Below are positions 44,218 through 53,726 of a stretch of DNA of 64,000 nt, in pieces (the first letter of the stretch is position 1; the number at the start of each line of letters is the position of its first letter). The translations under genes and the position numbers were made by a program. The stretch comes from Flagellimonas meishanensis (GTDB taxonomy: Bacteria > Bacteroidota > Bacteroidia > Flavobacteriales > Flavobacteriaceae): the NCBI RefSeq assembly GCF_019880545.1, contig NZ_JAINVW010000002.1, forward strand, positions 62,001 to 126,000, written 5' to 3'. A model generated the notes under the pieces. The model saw nothing but the letters and a program-made list of their open reading frames with translations. It ran no database searches and was not told the origin of the DNA.

Positions 44218-45233
44218 TATCTTATTATATTGACCTCAGGCTCGATCTTAACATCAAACTTTTTTAGCACTTCCTGTTGTATTTGCGTTGCCAAATCCAA
44301 AATCTCCTTTCCCGTGGCATTTCCATAGTTTACCAAGACCAAGGCCTGTTTTTCATGAACGCCCGCATCCCCAATGCGTTTTCCCTTAAAACCACATTGC
44401 TCGATCAACCAACCTGCTGGAATTTTGAACTGATCTTCGTCCACCTCATAATGGGGTATTTTCGGATGATTTTTTAGTATTCTATCAAATTTTTTCCTGC
44501 CAATCACCGGATTCTTAAAGAAACTGCCACTGTTGCCCAACTCCTTTGGGTCTGGTAATTTGCTTTGCCTTATGGCTATCACGGCGTTGGAAATGTCTCT
44601 TATTGTGGGATAAACAATGCCCTTTTTTCTGAGTTCATCCTCTATGGCCCCATAGCCCGTGTTCAAAACATGGTCTTTCTTCGTCAACCCAAAGTTGGCC
44701 GAGGTGATGATGTATTTATTTTTTGCTTCCCTTTTAAAAATGGAGTCCCTATATCCAAATTCGCAGGCTTCCAGGTCGAAAGAGATCAACTCTCCGGTGG
44801 CAATTTCCATGGCAGCGCAGCTAACGAACACATCTTTGAGCTCCACCCCATAAGCACCAATGTTTTGAATGGGTGCCGTCCCTGTATTACCTGGTATCAA
44901 GGAAAGATTCTCCAATCCCCCATACCCATTATCCAAACACCACATAACAAACCCGTGCCAGTTTTCCCCTGCCATCACCTTGACTTCAACGGCTTCAGTA
45001 TCTTCTTCCACCACGGTCTTGCCCTTTATGTTGATGTGGAGTACCAGGGCATCTATATCCTTGGTGAGCAAAAGGTTGCTTCCGCCACTGATGATGAATT
45101 TATTGGGATAGGCCTTGAGCTCAAGTACTTTTTGCAGTTGTGCCAATCCTGTTATTTCCACAAAATACCTTGCCTTTGCATCAATACCAAAGGTATTGTA
45201 TGGCTTTAGGGATATATTCTCTTGAATGTTCAC
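44217..45233 (-). CDS. murB: UDP-N-acetylenolpyruvoylglucosamine reductase (type I)
   Basis: 338 residues, close to E. coli MurB (342). FAD/NADPH enzyme of peptidoglycan precursor synthesis. N-terminal NTFGIDAKARYFVEI, FAD site ISGGSNLLLT, IGAYGVELKDVF, catalytic Ser in GNSGSFFKNPVIGR, and the Glu in the terminal VKIEPEVNII. The YGAYG loop marks the type I enzyme. Its ATG overlaps the aminotransferase stop by four bases, so the two genes are one operon. Confidence 0.97.
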   Translation of the reverse strand: MNIQENISLKPYNTFGIDAKARYFVEITGLAQLQKVLELKAYPNKFIISGGSNLLLTKDIDALVLHINIKGKTVVEEDTEAVEVKVMAGENWHGFVMWCLDNGYGGLENLSLIPGNTGTAPIQNIGAYGVELKDVFVSCAAMEIATGELISFDLEACEFGYRDSIFKREAKNKYIITSANFGLTKKDHVLNTGYGAIEDELRKKGIVYPTIRDISNAVIAIRQSKLPDPKELGNSGSFFKNPVIGRKKFDRILKNHPKIPHYEVDEDQFKIPAGWLIEQCGFKGKRIGDAGVHEKQALVLVNYGNATGKEILDLATQIQQEVLKKFDVKIEPEVNIIR

Positions 45234-46423
45234 TGGGCTGCGTACTTTTTAAGGGCTTCCCCTAACAAATGCACAGCCTTCACCAGTCGGTCCTTTTCAA
45301 GAACATATGCAATACGGATTTGATTTTTTCCTAGGCCAGGAGTGGCATAGAATCCTGCGGCAGGGGCTACCATTACCGTACTATTGTCCATTTCAAACTT
45401 TTCGAGCATCCATTGCGCAAAGGCATCCGCGTCTGGTATGGGAAGTTCAACTACACAATAAAAGGCACCTTGGGGCACGGCTACTTTTACATTGTCCAGC
45501 TTGCGCAGTTCAGAGATTAGGATATTTCGTCGAGCGACGTATTCCTCAATGACCTCATTAAAATAGTGCTGCGGTGTTTCCAGGGCCGCTTCACTGGCAA
45601 TCTGGGCAAAAGTAGGGGGCGACAACCGGGCTTGGGCAAACTTCAGAGCCGTTTTTATAACCTCTCGGTTTTTAGAGACCAGGCATCCTATACGTGCCCC
45701 GCACATGCTGTATCTTTTGGAAACGGAGTCCACCATTATGGCATGTTGCTCCAGCCCATTTTCTTGCAAAATGGAGTAATGTTGTCTTCCATCATAGGTG
45801 AATTCGCGATATACCTCATCCGCAATAAGGAAAAGATCGTGCTTTTTCACCAACGCCGCCAATTGTTGTATCTCTTCTTTGCTGTACAGGTAACCGGTGG
45901 GATTTCCTGGATTACAAATCAATATGGCCTTGGTCCTTGGTCCGATAAGTTTTTCAAAATTTGCGATAGGGGGAAGGGCAAAATTATCCTCCAACTTAGA
46001 TTCAATGGGAACCACATTGATACCCATGGCCGTGGCAAAACCATTGTAGTTGGCATAAAATGGTTCAGGAATGATGATTTCATCGTCCTTGTCCATAAGT
46101 GTTCCCATGGCAAACGATAGGGCCTCGGACCCCCCAGTGGTTACAATGATTTCATCCGCGGAAACATGGATGTCATTTTTGGCATAGTACTCCGCAATTT
46201 TGGCTCGGTACACTTCCGATCCTTCTGTCATGCTATAGGCAAGCACCTCAATGGTATGGTTCCTTACCGCATCCAAAGCAATTTTGGGAGTCTTTATGTC
46301 AGGCTGGCCAATATTGAGATGGATCACATGTACCCCTCTTTTTTTAGCTGCCTCGGCATAGGGGACCAATTTTCTAATGGGTGAGGCGGGCATGCGCCTT
46401 CCTTTTTCTGAGATACTTGGCAT
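45230..46423 (-). CDS. Class I/II PLP-dependent aminotransferase (aspartate type)
   Basis: 397 residues. Fold type I aminotransferase: HLNIGQPDIKTP, TTGGSEALSFAMGTLMD, ILICNPGNPTGYLYSKEEI, LIADEVYREFTYDG, and the PLP Lys in SVSKRYSMCGARIG, with the carboxylate-binding Arg in NQIRIAYV. Probably an aspartate or broad-range amino acid aminotransferase; the exact substrate cannot be fixed. It overlaps murB by four bases. A TAAATTTC sequence near 46430 may be a weak -7 box. Confidence 0.94.
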   Translation of the reverse strand: MPSISEKGRRMPASPIRKLVPYAEAAKKRGVHVIHLNIGQPDIKTPKIALDAVRNHTIEVLAYSMTEGSEVYRAKIAEYYAKNDIHVSADEIIVTTGGSEALSFAMGTLMDKDDEIIIPEPFYANYNGFATAMGINVVPIESKLEDNFALPPIANFEKLIGPRTKAILICNPGNPTGYLYSKEEIQQLAALVKKHDLFLIADEVYREFTYDGRQHYSILQENGLEQHAIMVDSVSKRYSMCGARIGCLVSKNREVIKTALKFAQARLSPPTFAQIASEAALETPQHYFNEVIEEYVARRNILISELRKLDNVKVAVPQGAFYCVVELPIPDADAFAQWMLEKFEMDNSTVMVAPAAGFYATPGLGKNQIRIAYVLEKDRLVKAVHLLGEALKKYAAQ

Positions 46424-46571
46424 ATGGGAAATTTAGGCAAAAATGGGAAAACCTACACTCGAAAACAACACATACGAGCATTATTTGACAGGTTAGTGGA
46501 ATGTTAAATTAAACCATCATCCTCGATTATTTTGTATATTTAGAATAGACAACCCGTTAGAAGTAAGCAAA

Positions 46572-47912
46572 TTGAAGAAAATCCTACTAAATATTGCACT
46601 TCTTTTGATGCTGATGCCCATCTCTATTTCAGCACAGGGGTTTCGTTTGCCGCCGGACCAAGAATTCCAGAAAATAAATTTCGAACTGATCAGTAACCTG
46701 ATTGTGATTCCTGTGGAAATCAATGGGGCAAAATTGACCTTCGTACTGGACTCGGGAGTCAGTAGACCTTTGCTTTTCAATCTTTCTGACAAGGATTCAT
46801 TGCAGATAAACAATGTGTCCGAAGTGACCATTCGCGGTTTGGGAGATGGTGAACCCATGAAGGCGCTGAGCTCCACTGGCAATAAATTTACCCTGGGCAA
46901 GGCCAAGAACTATGATCAAGATCTTTATGTGGTTTTGGATAAAGGAATAAATTTTTCCACGTCATTGGGCATTCCCGTACATGGAATTTTGGGATATGAA
47001 CTGTTCCGCGATTTTGTAGTGGAAATCAACTATGGTTCGCAGTACATCAAGCTTTACAACCCCGAACTGTATGATCACACACCCCACAAACGCTCACAAA
47101 CGCTCCCATTGTCCATTGAAAATAGAAAGGCCTATGTGGAGGGAACCGTGCTGATAAAGGATTCGGAGAACATACCTGTCAAACTTTTGGTGGATACCGG
47201 TAGTGGCGATGCACTCTGGTTGTTCCATGAACCCAAAAAGGGACTGGAGATTCCAGAAAAGAATTATGAGGACTATTTGGGCCGTGGTTTAAGTGGCGAT
47301 ATTTTTGGCAAGCGCACCAAAGTGAGCGGTGTCCGAATTGGGGATTTTGAGCTAAAAGATGCCAAAGCTGCCTTTCCTTACCAAGAATCCTTCGGATTTA
47401 TAAAAAATCTGGGAGACCGCAATGGCAGTGTGGGGGGCGAGATTTTAAAACGGTTCAACATGGTAATTGATTACTCAAGAGGCCAGGTCACACTAAAGAA
47501 AAATGGAAATTTCAGGGATTCCTTCCACTATAATTTGGCGGGGATTGATCTACAGCATAACGGATTGCGCTATATCGCTGAAAGCATTGCGGATTCCAGG
47601 GGTGTAGTGCGAGACGATGAATCCACATTTGGGAATGTACAGATCCTTTTGGAAAATAAGACACGACTTAGCTTGGTGCCGGAGATCATTGTTTCAGGTA
47701 TCCGGGCCGGAAGCCCTGCCGCGGAGGCGGGTTTACAGGAGGGCGACGTGATTCTTGCCGTAAATGGGAAAAGAATTCACCGTTACAAGCTGCAGGAGGT
47801 CTTGAAAATGCTGAACGAAAAGGAGGGTAAACGCATCAAGGTCTTGATTGAACGTTATAACAAGGACATGCTCTTCACCTTTGTCCTCAAAAAAGTATTC
47901 GATGACGATTAA
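46572..47912 (+). CDS. Exported aspartyl protease (retropepsin-like) with PDZ domain
   Basis: 446 residues from a TTG at 46572 (KKILLNIALLLMLMPISISAQ signal peptide); the next ATG would cut the signal. Two retropepsin-type half sites lie in one chain: LDSGVSRPLL (about 60) and LVDTGSGDALWLF (about 208). A C-terminal PDZ domain (about 370-440: SGIRAGSPAAEAGLQEGDVILAVNGK) follows. Probably an envelope protease with a single-chain pseudo-dimer active site. It stands alone; the terminator directly after the stop is shared with the convergent DUF1573 gene. Confidence 0.9.
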   Translation: MKKILLNIALLLMLMPISISAQGFRLPPDQEFQKINFELISNLIVIPVEINGAKLTFVLDSGVSRPLLFNLSDKDSLQINNVSEVTIRGLGDGEPMKALSSTGNKFTLGKAKNYDQDLYVVLDKGINFSTSLGIPVHGILGYELFRDFVVEINYGSQYIKLYNPELYDHTPHKRSQTLPLSIENRKAYVEGTVLIKDSENIPVKLLVDTGSGDALWLFHEPKKGLEIPEKNYEDYLGRGLSGDIFGKRTKVSGVRIGDFELKDAKAAFPYQESFGFIKNLGDRNGSVGGEILKRFNMVIDYSRGQVTLKKNGNFRDSFHYNLAGIDLQHNGLRYIAESIADSRGVVRDDESTFGNVQILLENKTRLSLVPEIIVSGIRAGSPAAEAGLQEGDVILAVNGKRIHRYKLQEVLKMLNEKEGKRIKVLIERYNKDMLFTFVLKKVFDDD

Positions 47913-47944
47913 AAAAAGCCCCAACTTACATTGGGGCTTTTTTC
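47913..47944. terminator. Bidirectional terminator
   Basis: Twelve-base stem AAAAAGCCCCAA / TTGGGGCTTTTT with a six-base loop and flanking A- and T-runs, between the convergent protease and DUF1573 genes. Confidence 0.93.
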
Positions 47945-47964
47945 TTTGCAATAATTGACTTTTG

Positions 47965-48354
47965 TTATTTGGCGCCTTCGGCTTTCACATTTCCCTTAAT
48001 TTTCAACACTTTGGTAGGTGTGTCAGCATTTGAGGTAACAGTAATGGCCTTTCTGATGGGGCCAACCCTGTTGGTATCATATTTAACCTCAATTTGACCA
48101 GTTTTACCTGGCAAAATGGGTTGTTCTGGCTTTTTTGGGATGGTACATCCACAACTGGACCTAACATCGCTGATTACCAACGGTGCGCTTCCCGTATTTG
48201 TAAACTCAAATACTCGGACGCCATCGCTTCCTTTAGAAATTTCGCCGTAGTCGATAGTTTCACTTGTAAACTCGATTTTCGCTGTCGCATCTTGGGCATA
48301 AACCCCCAGAGAGAGCAGCCCTACAAATAACATGAGTACAGTTTTTTTCATCAT
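47965..48354 (-). CDS. DUF1573 exported protein
   Basis: 129 residues. Signal peptide (KKTVLMLFVGLLSLGVYAQ), then a single immunoglobulin-like DUF1573 domain: EISKGSDGVRVFEFTNTG, LVISDVRSSCGCTIPKKPE, IEVKYDTNRVGPIRKAITV. The CGC motif and VGP turn are typical. The function is unknown; these small beta proteins are abundant in Bacteroidota. A textbook promoter precedes it, suggesting strong expression. ATG choices 48354 and 48351 differ by one codon. Confidence 0.93.
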   Translation of the reverse strand: MMKKTVLMLFVGLLSLGVYAQDATAKIEFTSETIDYGEISKGSDGVRVFEFTNTGSAPLVISDVRSSCGCTIPKKPEQPILPGKTGQIEVKYDTNRVGPIRKAITVTSNADTPTKVLKIKGNVKAEGAK

Positions 48355-48374
48355 TTATAGTTTTGGGTGAATTT

Positions 48375-48406
48375 CAAATGTAAATGTTTTCCCACCTACA
48401 TCCAAA
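48375..48406 (-). promoter_or_regulatory. Promoter of the DUF1573 gene
   Basis: Minus strand: -33 TTTG (48403-48406), 20-base spacer, -7 TACATTTG (48375-48382). Both elements match the Bacteroidota consensus. Leader about 20 bases. Confidence 0.75.
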
Positions 48407-48411
48407 ATTCT

Positions 48412-48441
48412 TTTGTTATGTAATAACGTTACTTATTTTTG
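48412..48441 (+). promoter_or_regulatory. Promoter of valS
   Basis: Plus strand: -33 TTTG (48412-48415), 18-base spacer, -7 TATTTTTG (48434-48441). It implies a leader of about 100 bases before valS. It is back to back with the DUF1573 promoter. Confidence 0.72.
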
Positions 48442-48545
48442 TTTCGTATTTCTGGATTGGCCCTCAAGTGAAGAATAATGCAAAATTAACAACTCTTCCC
48501 ATCAAAAACCAATTCGGTTCCAAATAACAAAAACTGTACCGAAAC

Positions 48546-51176
48546 ATGGATATTCCATCAAAATATGAACCCAATAGGGTAGAGGAACACTGGTATTCGT
48601 ACTGGATGAAACATGGCTATTTCAGCTCCAAACCTGATGGCCGGGAGCCCTATACCATTGTAATCCCTCCTCCGAACGTAACTGGGGTACTCCATATGGG
48701 GCACATGCTCAACAACACTATTCAAGATGTTTTGGTGCGACGGGCAAGGCTCTTGGGCAAGAATGCCTGCTGGGTACCTGGAATGGACCATGCGTCGATA
48801 GCCACGGAAGCAAAGGTAGTGGCAAGATTAAAGGAAAAAGGAATCAACAAGGCTGATCTGGGCAGGGATGAATTCCTGAATCATGCCTGGGAATGGACCA
48901 ACACTTATGGGGGCATTATCCTTGAGCAATTAAAAAAGCTTGGCTGCTCTTGCGATTGGGACCGCACCAAATTCACCATGGACGACGATATGTCGGCTTC
49001 TGTAATCAAGGTTTTTGTGGATTTATATGAAAAAGGGTTGATCTACCGCGGATTTCGCATGGTAAATTGGGATCCCGAGGCGAAGACGACCTTGTCGGAT
49101 GAAGAGGTCATCTATGAAGAAAGACAGGGAGAACTATACTATTTGGCTTATCCCATTGAGGATTCCAACGACAAAGTAATCATCGCCACCACCCGGCCAG
49201 AGACCATCTTGGGTGATACCGCCATCTGTATCAACCCAAACGATGAAAGATATCAACACTTAAAAGGAAAAAAGGCAATTGTTCCCCTATGTAATAGGGC
49301 AGTTCCCATTATTGAGGATGATTATGTGGACGTTGAATTTGGAACGGGATGTCTTAAGGTTACCCCTGCGCATGATGAAAATGACAAAAACTTGGGGGAC
49401 AAACACAACCTTGAAATCGTTGATATCTTCAATGACGATGCCAGTTTGAATTCCAATGGGCTTCACTATGAGGGAAAAGATCGCTTTGTGGTGCGCAAGG
49501 AAATTGTGCGGGAACTTAATGAAAAAGGCTTTCTGGTGAAGCGGGAACCGTATACCAACAAAGTTGGAACTTCGGAGCGTACCAAGGCCGTCATAGAGCC
49601 CAGATTGTCAGATCAGTGGTTCCTAAAAATGGATATGTTGGCAAAACCGGCCCTTGATGGAGTTTTGAAGACAGACGACATTAAGTTTTATCCCAAAAAA
49701 TTTGCGAATACATACCGTCACTGGATGGAGGGAATACGAGATTGGAACATTTCCCGCCAATTGTGGTGGGGACAGCAAATCCCAGCGTATTATTATGGTG
49801 ATGGGACGGAGGATTATGTTGTGGCGGAGACACCTGAAAAAGCGCTCGAACTGGCTAGGACCAAATCCAAAAATGCCAATCTTCAACTTGCGGATTTAAA
49901 ACAGGACCAAGATGTATTGGACACTTGGTTTTCCTCTTGGCTATGGCCCATTAGCGTTTTCGGGGGTATTTTGGAACCGGACAACAAAGAGGTCAATTAC
50001 TATTACCCAACCAACGATTTGGTAACCGCCCCGGACATTATTTTCTTTTGGGTGGCCCGTATGATCATGGCCGGTTACGAATATCGGGGGCAACGACCTT
50101 TCGAAAATGTTTATTTCACAGGATTGGTTCGCGACAAGCAACGCCGAAAAATGTCCAAACAATTGGGAAATTCCCCCGATGCCCTAAAACTCATCGAGGA
50201 TTTTGGTGCCGATGGCGTTCGTGTGGGGTTATTGTTGAGTTCATCAGCGGGCAACGACATTATGTTTGATGAATCGCTTTGTCAACAAGGGGCCAACTTT
50301 GCCAACAAAATATGGAATGCCTTCCGATTGATAAAGGGTTGGGAGGTGGCCGATTTGCCTCAGCCCGAAGCGGCAAGCGTCGGACTCGATTGGTACACCG
50401 CCAAATTGAATCAAACATTGGCTGAAATCGAAGACCATTTCTCAAAATATCGCATTTCGGATGCCCTTATGGCCATTTATAAACTGGTTTGGGACGATTT
50501 TTGTTCCTGGTTGCTCGAAATCGTAAAGCCAAGCTATCAACATCCCATTGACAAGACCACTTTGGACAGGGTCATACAGTTGTTCGAGGCAAATTTGAAG
50601 TTACTGCACCCTTTTATGCCATTTTTGACAGAGGAAGTATGGCAGCATATGGCCGAGCGAACCCCGGAACAGGCCTTGATCGTAGCGGATTGGCCCAAAG
50701 GTTCAGAAGCTGATACCACACTGATTTCGGACTTTGATTTTGCTGCAGAAGTCATTGCGGGAATCCGTACTATTCGCAAGGAAAAGAACATCGCCCAAAA
50801 AGAAGCTTTGGAACTGTTCCTGCTGAACACGGAAAATATCGGCTCAAAAATGGACACCATCATCACCAAGTTGGGTAATCTTTCCAAGCTTGAAACAGTG
50901 GACAGTGGAAAGGACGGTGCGTTGAGCTTCCGCGTGAAGAGCAATGAATACTTCATCCCAATGAGCGGTTCCATAGATGTGGAGGCGGAAATAAAGAAAA
51001 TCACGGAAGAATTGGATTATACCCGCGGATTTTTGAAATCTGTTCAGAAAAAGTTGAGCAACGAACGCTTTGTGAGCAATGCACCAGAACAAGTGGTGGC
51101 CATGGAAAAGAAAAAAGCCGCAGATGCCGAGGCCAAAATTGAGACCTTGGAAAAAAGTTTGGCAGGTTTGGAGTAG
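48546..51176 (+). CDS. valS: Valine--tRNA ligase
   Basis: 876 residues. Class Ia synthetase: HIGH-type motif HMGH at 50-53 in [11 protein letters not shown], editing (CP1) domain with [12 protein letters not shown], catalytic KMSKQ at 535-539, tRNA-binding helical domain, and the C-terminal coiled coil (about 810-876) characteristic of ValRS. Charges tRNA-Val and edits Thr. It is transcribed from the promoter at 48412-48441 with a leader of about 100 bases in which I see no clear structure. The downstream Tat-signal gene is separated by 95 bases. Confidence 0.98.
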   Translation: MDIPSKYEPNRVEEHWYSYWMKHGYFSSKPDGREPYTIVIPPPNVTGVLHMGHMLNNTIQDVLVRRARLLGKNACWVPGMDHASIATEAKVVARLKEKGINKADLGRDEFLNHAWEWTNTYGGIILEQLKKLGCSCDWDRTKFTMDDDMSASVIKVFVDLYEKGLIYRGFRMVNWDPEAKTTLSDEEVIYEERQGELYYLAYPIEDSNDKVIIATTRPETILGDTAICINPNDERYQHLKGKKAIVPLCNRAVPIIEDDYVDVEFGTGCLKVTPAHDENDKNLGDKHNLEIVDIFNDDASLNSNGLHYEGKDRFVVRKEIVRELNEKGFLVKREPYTNKVGTSERTKAVIEPRLSDQWFLKMDMLAKPALDGVLKTDDIKFYPKKFANTYRHWMEGIRDWNISRQLWWGQQIPAYYYGDGTEDYVVAETPEKALELARTKSKNANLQLADLKQDQDVLDTWFSSWLWPISVFGGILEPDNKEVNYYYPTNDLVTAPDIIFFWVARMIMAGYEYRGQRPFENVYFTGLVRDKQRRKMSKQLGNSPDALKLIEDFGADGVRVGLLLSSSAGNDIMFDESLCQQGANFANKIWNAFRLIKGWEVADLPQPEAASVGLDWYTAKLNQTLAEIEDHFSKYRISDALMAIYKLVWDDFCSWLLEIVKPSYQHPIDKTTLDRVIQLFEANLKLLHPFMPFLTEEVWQHMAERTPEQALIVADWPKGSEADTTLISDFDFAAEVIAGIRTIRKEKNIAQKEALELFLLNTENIGSKMDTIITKLGNLSKLETVDSGKDGALSFRVKSNEYFIPMSGSIDVEAEIKKITEELDYTRGFLKSVQKKLSNERFVSNAPEQVVAMEKKKAADAEAKIETLEKSLAGLE

Positions 51177-51271
51177 ATACAGCCGTTGTTTACAGGTTAT
51201 GGGAAAAGATTCCTTCTTTGCACTTTAAAAATGATTAAACCCAAGGGTTGCCAACAATAACCTTTTATTAT

Positions 51272-52660
51272 ATGAAATACCTGAACAGACGCAGTTTCAT
51301 CAAAAAAACTTCCTTATCTGCCGCGGCAATATCCATGGTCCCAAACCACTTAATGGCAGATTCCGAGAGACCTCTTCAATCCAAATATATGGGTGGATTT
51401 GCTGCGCCAAAATTGGAAAAAGTAAGAGCAGCTTTCATCGGAGTCGGCGCTAGGGGAGGAACGCATGCCAAGTTCTTTGCAGCTTTGGAAGGTACTGAAG
51501 TTGTGGCCATTTGTGATCTTTATGAAGACTTGGTAAGAGAAAAGACGCAATGGGTAAAAGAAGCTGCCGGTGAACATAGGCATAAAAACATCGCACAGTA
51601 CTGGGGAGATGAACATAAGTGGAAAACCATGCTTGAAGAGGTCCGTCCCGATGTGGTATTCATTTCCACCAACTGGATTAACCATGCTCCCATGGCCATT
51701 GGAGCAATGGAGAATGGTGCCCATGCGTTTGTTGAAGTTCCCATTGCCGTCACTATCCAAGAAATGTGGGATATTGTGGATGCCAGTGAACGTACCCAAA
51801 AGCACTGTATGATGTTGGAAAATGTCAATTATGGTCGGGATGAGCTTATGTTTCTTAACATGTGCAGACAGGGAGTAATTGGCGAAATAATACATGCCGA
51901 AGCCGCTTACATCCATGAGCTCCGTTGGCAAATGGAGGAACAGCAACGAGGTACGGGGTCTTGGCGCACCTACCATTATGCAAAACGCAACGGAAACGTA
52001 TACCCAACACATGGCCTTGGGCCAGTGGCACAATATATGGATTTGGCCCGGGGTGAGGATACCTTTGGAAGCCTGGTTTCATTTTCAACCCCGGCCAGAG
52101 GTCGGGCAGCCTATGCAGAAAAAAACTATCCAAGCGACCATAAATGGAATCAATTGGATTATAAAGGAGGAGATATGAATACCTCCATCATCAAAACATA
52201 TATGGGCAAGACCATCATGGTGCAATGGGACGAGACCAGCCCAAGACCCTATTCAAGATTGAACCTAGTGCAGGGGACCCAAGGTGTTTTGGCAGGGTTT
52301 CCTACCCGAGTAGCTTTGGAAGGTGGGTTTGAGGGAATCACCCAGGACCATCATTCTTGGGTGCAGGGAGAACAATTGCAAAAAGTATATGAAAAGTACG
52401 ACCACCCGCTCTATAAAAGATTGAACAAAGCTTCCGAAGGTAGCGGACATGGGGGAATGGACGGAATTATGGTATACCGAATTGTGGAATGCCTAAAACA
52501 AGGGCTTCCTTTAGATCAAAACGTATATGAGGGGTGTTTGTGGAGTGCAGTATCCCCTTTGAGCGAACGTTCAGTGGCCAGTGGAGGGACGCCGCAGCCT
52601 TTCCCAGATTTTACAAGGGGCAACTGGAAGGAAACCACGCCTCTAGAAATCATTAACTGA
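51272..52660 (+). CDS. Gfo/Idh/MocA-family protein, GH109-like, with Tat signal
   Basis: 462 residues from the ATG at 51272. Twin-arginine signal NRRSFIKKTSLSAAAISMV. Rossmann domain VRAAFIGVGARGGTHAKFF, then EVVAICDLYEDL; the usual EKP becomes VEVPIAVT. Catalytic-domain blocks NVNYGRDELMFLNMCRQGVIG, TYHYAKRNGNVYPTHGLGPV and GGDMNTSIIKT match the GH109 glycosidase group. In GH109, bound NAD drives alpha-N-acetylgalactosaminidase activity. Sugar specificity is inferred. It is followed eight bases later by a GHMP kinase gene and then a nucleotidyltransferase gene, suggesting a sugar salvage unit. Confidence 0.9.
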   Translation: MKYLNRRSFIKKTSLSAAAISMVPNHLMADSERPLQSKYMGGFAAPKLEKVRAAFIGVGARGGTHAKFFAALEGTEVVAICDLYEDLVREKTQWVKEAAGEHRHKNIAQYWGDEHKWKTMLEEVRPDVVFISTNWINHAPMAIGAMENGAHAFVEVPIAVTIQEMWDIVDASERTQKHCMMLENVNYGRDELMFLNMCRQGVIGEIIHAEAAYIHELRWQMEEQQRGTGSWRTYHYAKRNGNVYPTHGLGPVAQYMDLARGEDTFGSLVSFSTPARGRAAYAEKNYPSDHKWNQLDYKGGDMNTSIIKTYMGKTIMVQWDETSPRPYSRLNLVQGTQGVLAGFPTRVALEGGFEGITQDHHSWVQGEQLQKVYEKYDHPLYKRLNKASEGSGHGGMDGIMVYRIVECLKQGLPLDQNVYEGCLWSAVSPLSERSVASGGTPQPFPDFTRGNWKETTPLEIIN

Positions 52661-52668
52661 TTAGCAAA

Positions 52669-53721
52669 ATGATTCAAATACAAGTTCCCGCACGAATCTG
52701 TTTTTACGGTGACCATCAAGATTATTTGGGACTTCCCGTTATTGCCTGCACCATAGATCGCTATATAAATTTAAGGGCAACCCCTAACACCGCCCGAAAG
52801 TTTGTACTCAAATTGTTGGATTTGGAGCAAGACCGAGTAATAGAACTGGATGATACACTTGAAAACATCCAATCGGGAGATTATTTCCGTTCCGGAATGC
52901 TGGTGGCTAAACAGCATGGATTACATTTCAATCAGGGGTATACCATTGAAATATCTGGCAATATTCCAGTGAATGCCGGACTTTCAAGTTCCTCTGCGCT
53001 TGTGGTGGCCTGGATACGCTTTTTGGTGGCAGCTCAAAACAAGGCAAAGAAAATTGATGATGTTCAGATCGGTCGTTGGGCCTATGAGTCCGAAGTGCTT
53101 TTTTTTGGACAACCTGGTGGCTTAATGGATCAGTATAGCATAGCACAGGGAGGGATGTTGTACATTGATACCAAGAGTGGTAAAAGTACCCTTCTCAACA
53201 AAAATCTGGGAAAATTGCTCGTCGCAGAGTCCGGCTTGGCAAAAAAAACCTTGGATGTACTCAAAAATGCACGCAGCTATGCACAAAATGCCGTTGAGGC
53301 AGTACAAAGGGCAGATACCACCTTTAGCTTGGAAAATACGAAACTGACGGATTACGAAAAATATAAAGAATTTGTGCCAAAAGCATTTCTTCCACATTGG
53401 TATGCCACGGTCCACAACTATCATATTACCCTTGAAGCCAAACGGGAACTGACAAAAACCAATCCGGACATCCATAGATTGGGTAGTTTGATGAATGACC
53501 ATCAAATAATTCTCCAAGAACAAATCCAGAACACGCCCACGGCCATGATCCGCATGATGGATGCCGCCAGAAAAGCAGGAGCTATCGGTGCAAAAACCAT
53601 TGGTTCTGGAGGAGGAGGATGCATGGTGGCCATGATACATGGAGGGGATAAGCAAAAAGTTGTGAAAGCTTTTCTTCAAAATGGCGCAAAAGCAGTTTAT
53701 GAAGTAAAACTAACCGATTAG
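52669..53721 (+). CDS. GHMP kinase, galactokinase-like
   Basis: 350 residues, cytoplasmic. Motif 1 RICFYGDHQDYLGLPVI (9-25) resembles the galactokinase signature, motif 2 GLSSSSAL (about 104-111) is the ATP loop, GGLMDQYS (about 150) supplies the catalytic Asp as in galactokinase CGIMDQ, and motif 3 is GSGGGGCM. It lacks the full RxNLIGEHxDY signature, so the sugar is uncertain: anomeric phosphorylation of a hexose, N-acetylhexosamine or uronic acid is possible. It sits five bases before a nucleotidyltransferase gene and eight bases after the GH109-like gene. Confidence 0.9.
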   Translation: MIQIQVPARICFYGDHQDYLGLPVIACTIDRYINLRATPNTARKFVLKLLDLEQDRVIELDDTLENIQSGDYFRSGMLVAKQHGLHFNQGYTIEISGNIPVNAGLSSSSALVVAWIRFLVAAQNKAKKIDDVQIGRWAYESEVLFFGQPGGLMDQYSIAQGGMLYIDTKSGKSTLLNKNLGKLLVAESGLAKKTLDVLKNARSYAQNAVEAVQRADTTFSLENTKLTDYEKYKEFVPKAFLPHWYATVHNYHITLEAKRELTKTNPDIHRLGSLMNDHQIILQEQIQNTPTAMIRMMDAARKAGAIGAKTIGSGGGGCMVAMIHGGDKQKVVKAFLQNGAKAVYEVKLTD

Positions 53722-53726
53722 GAAGT

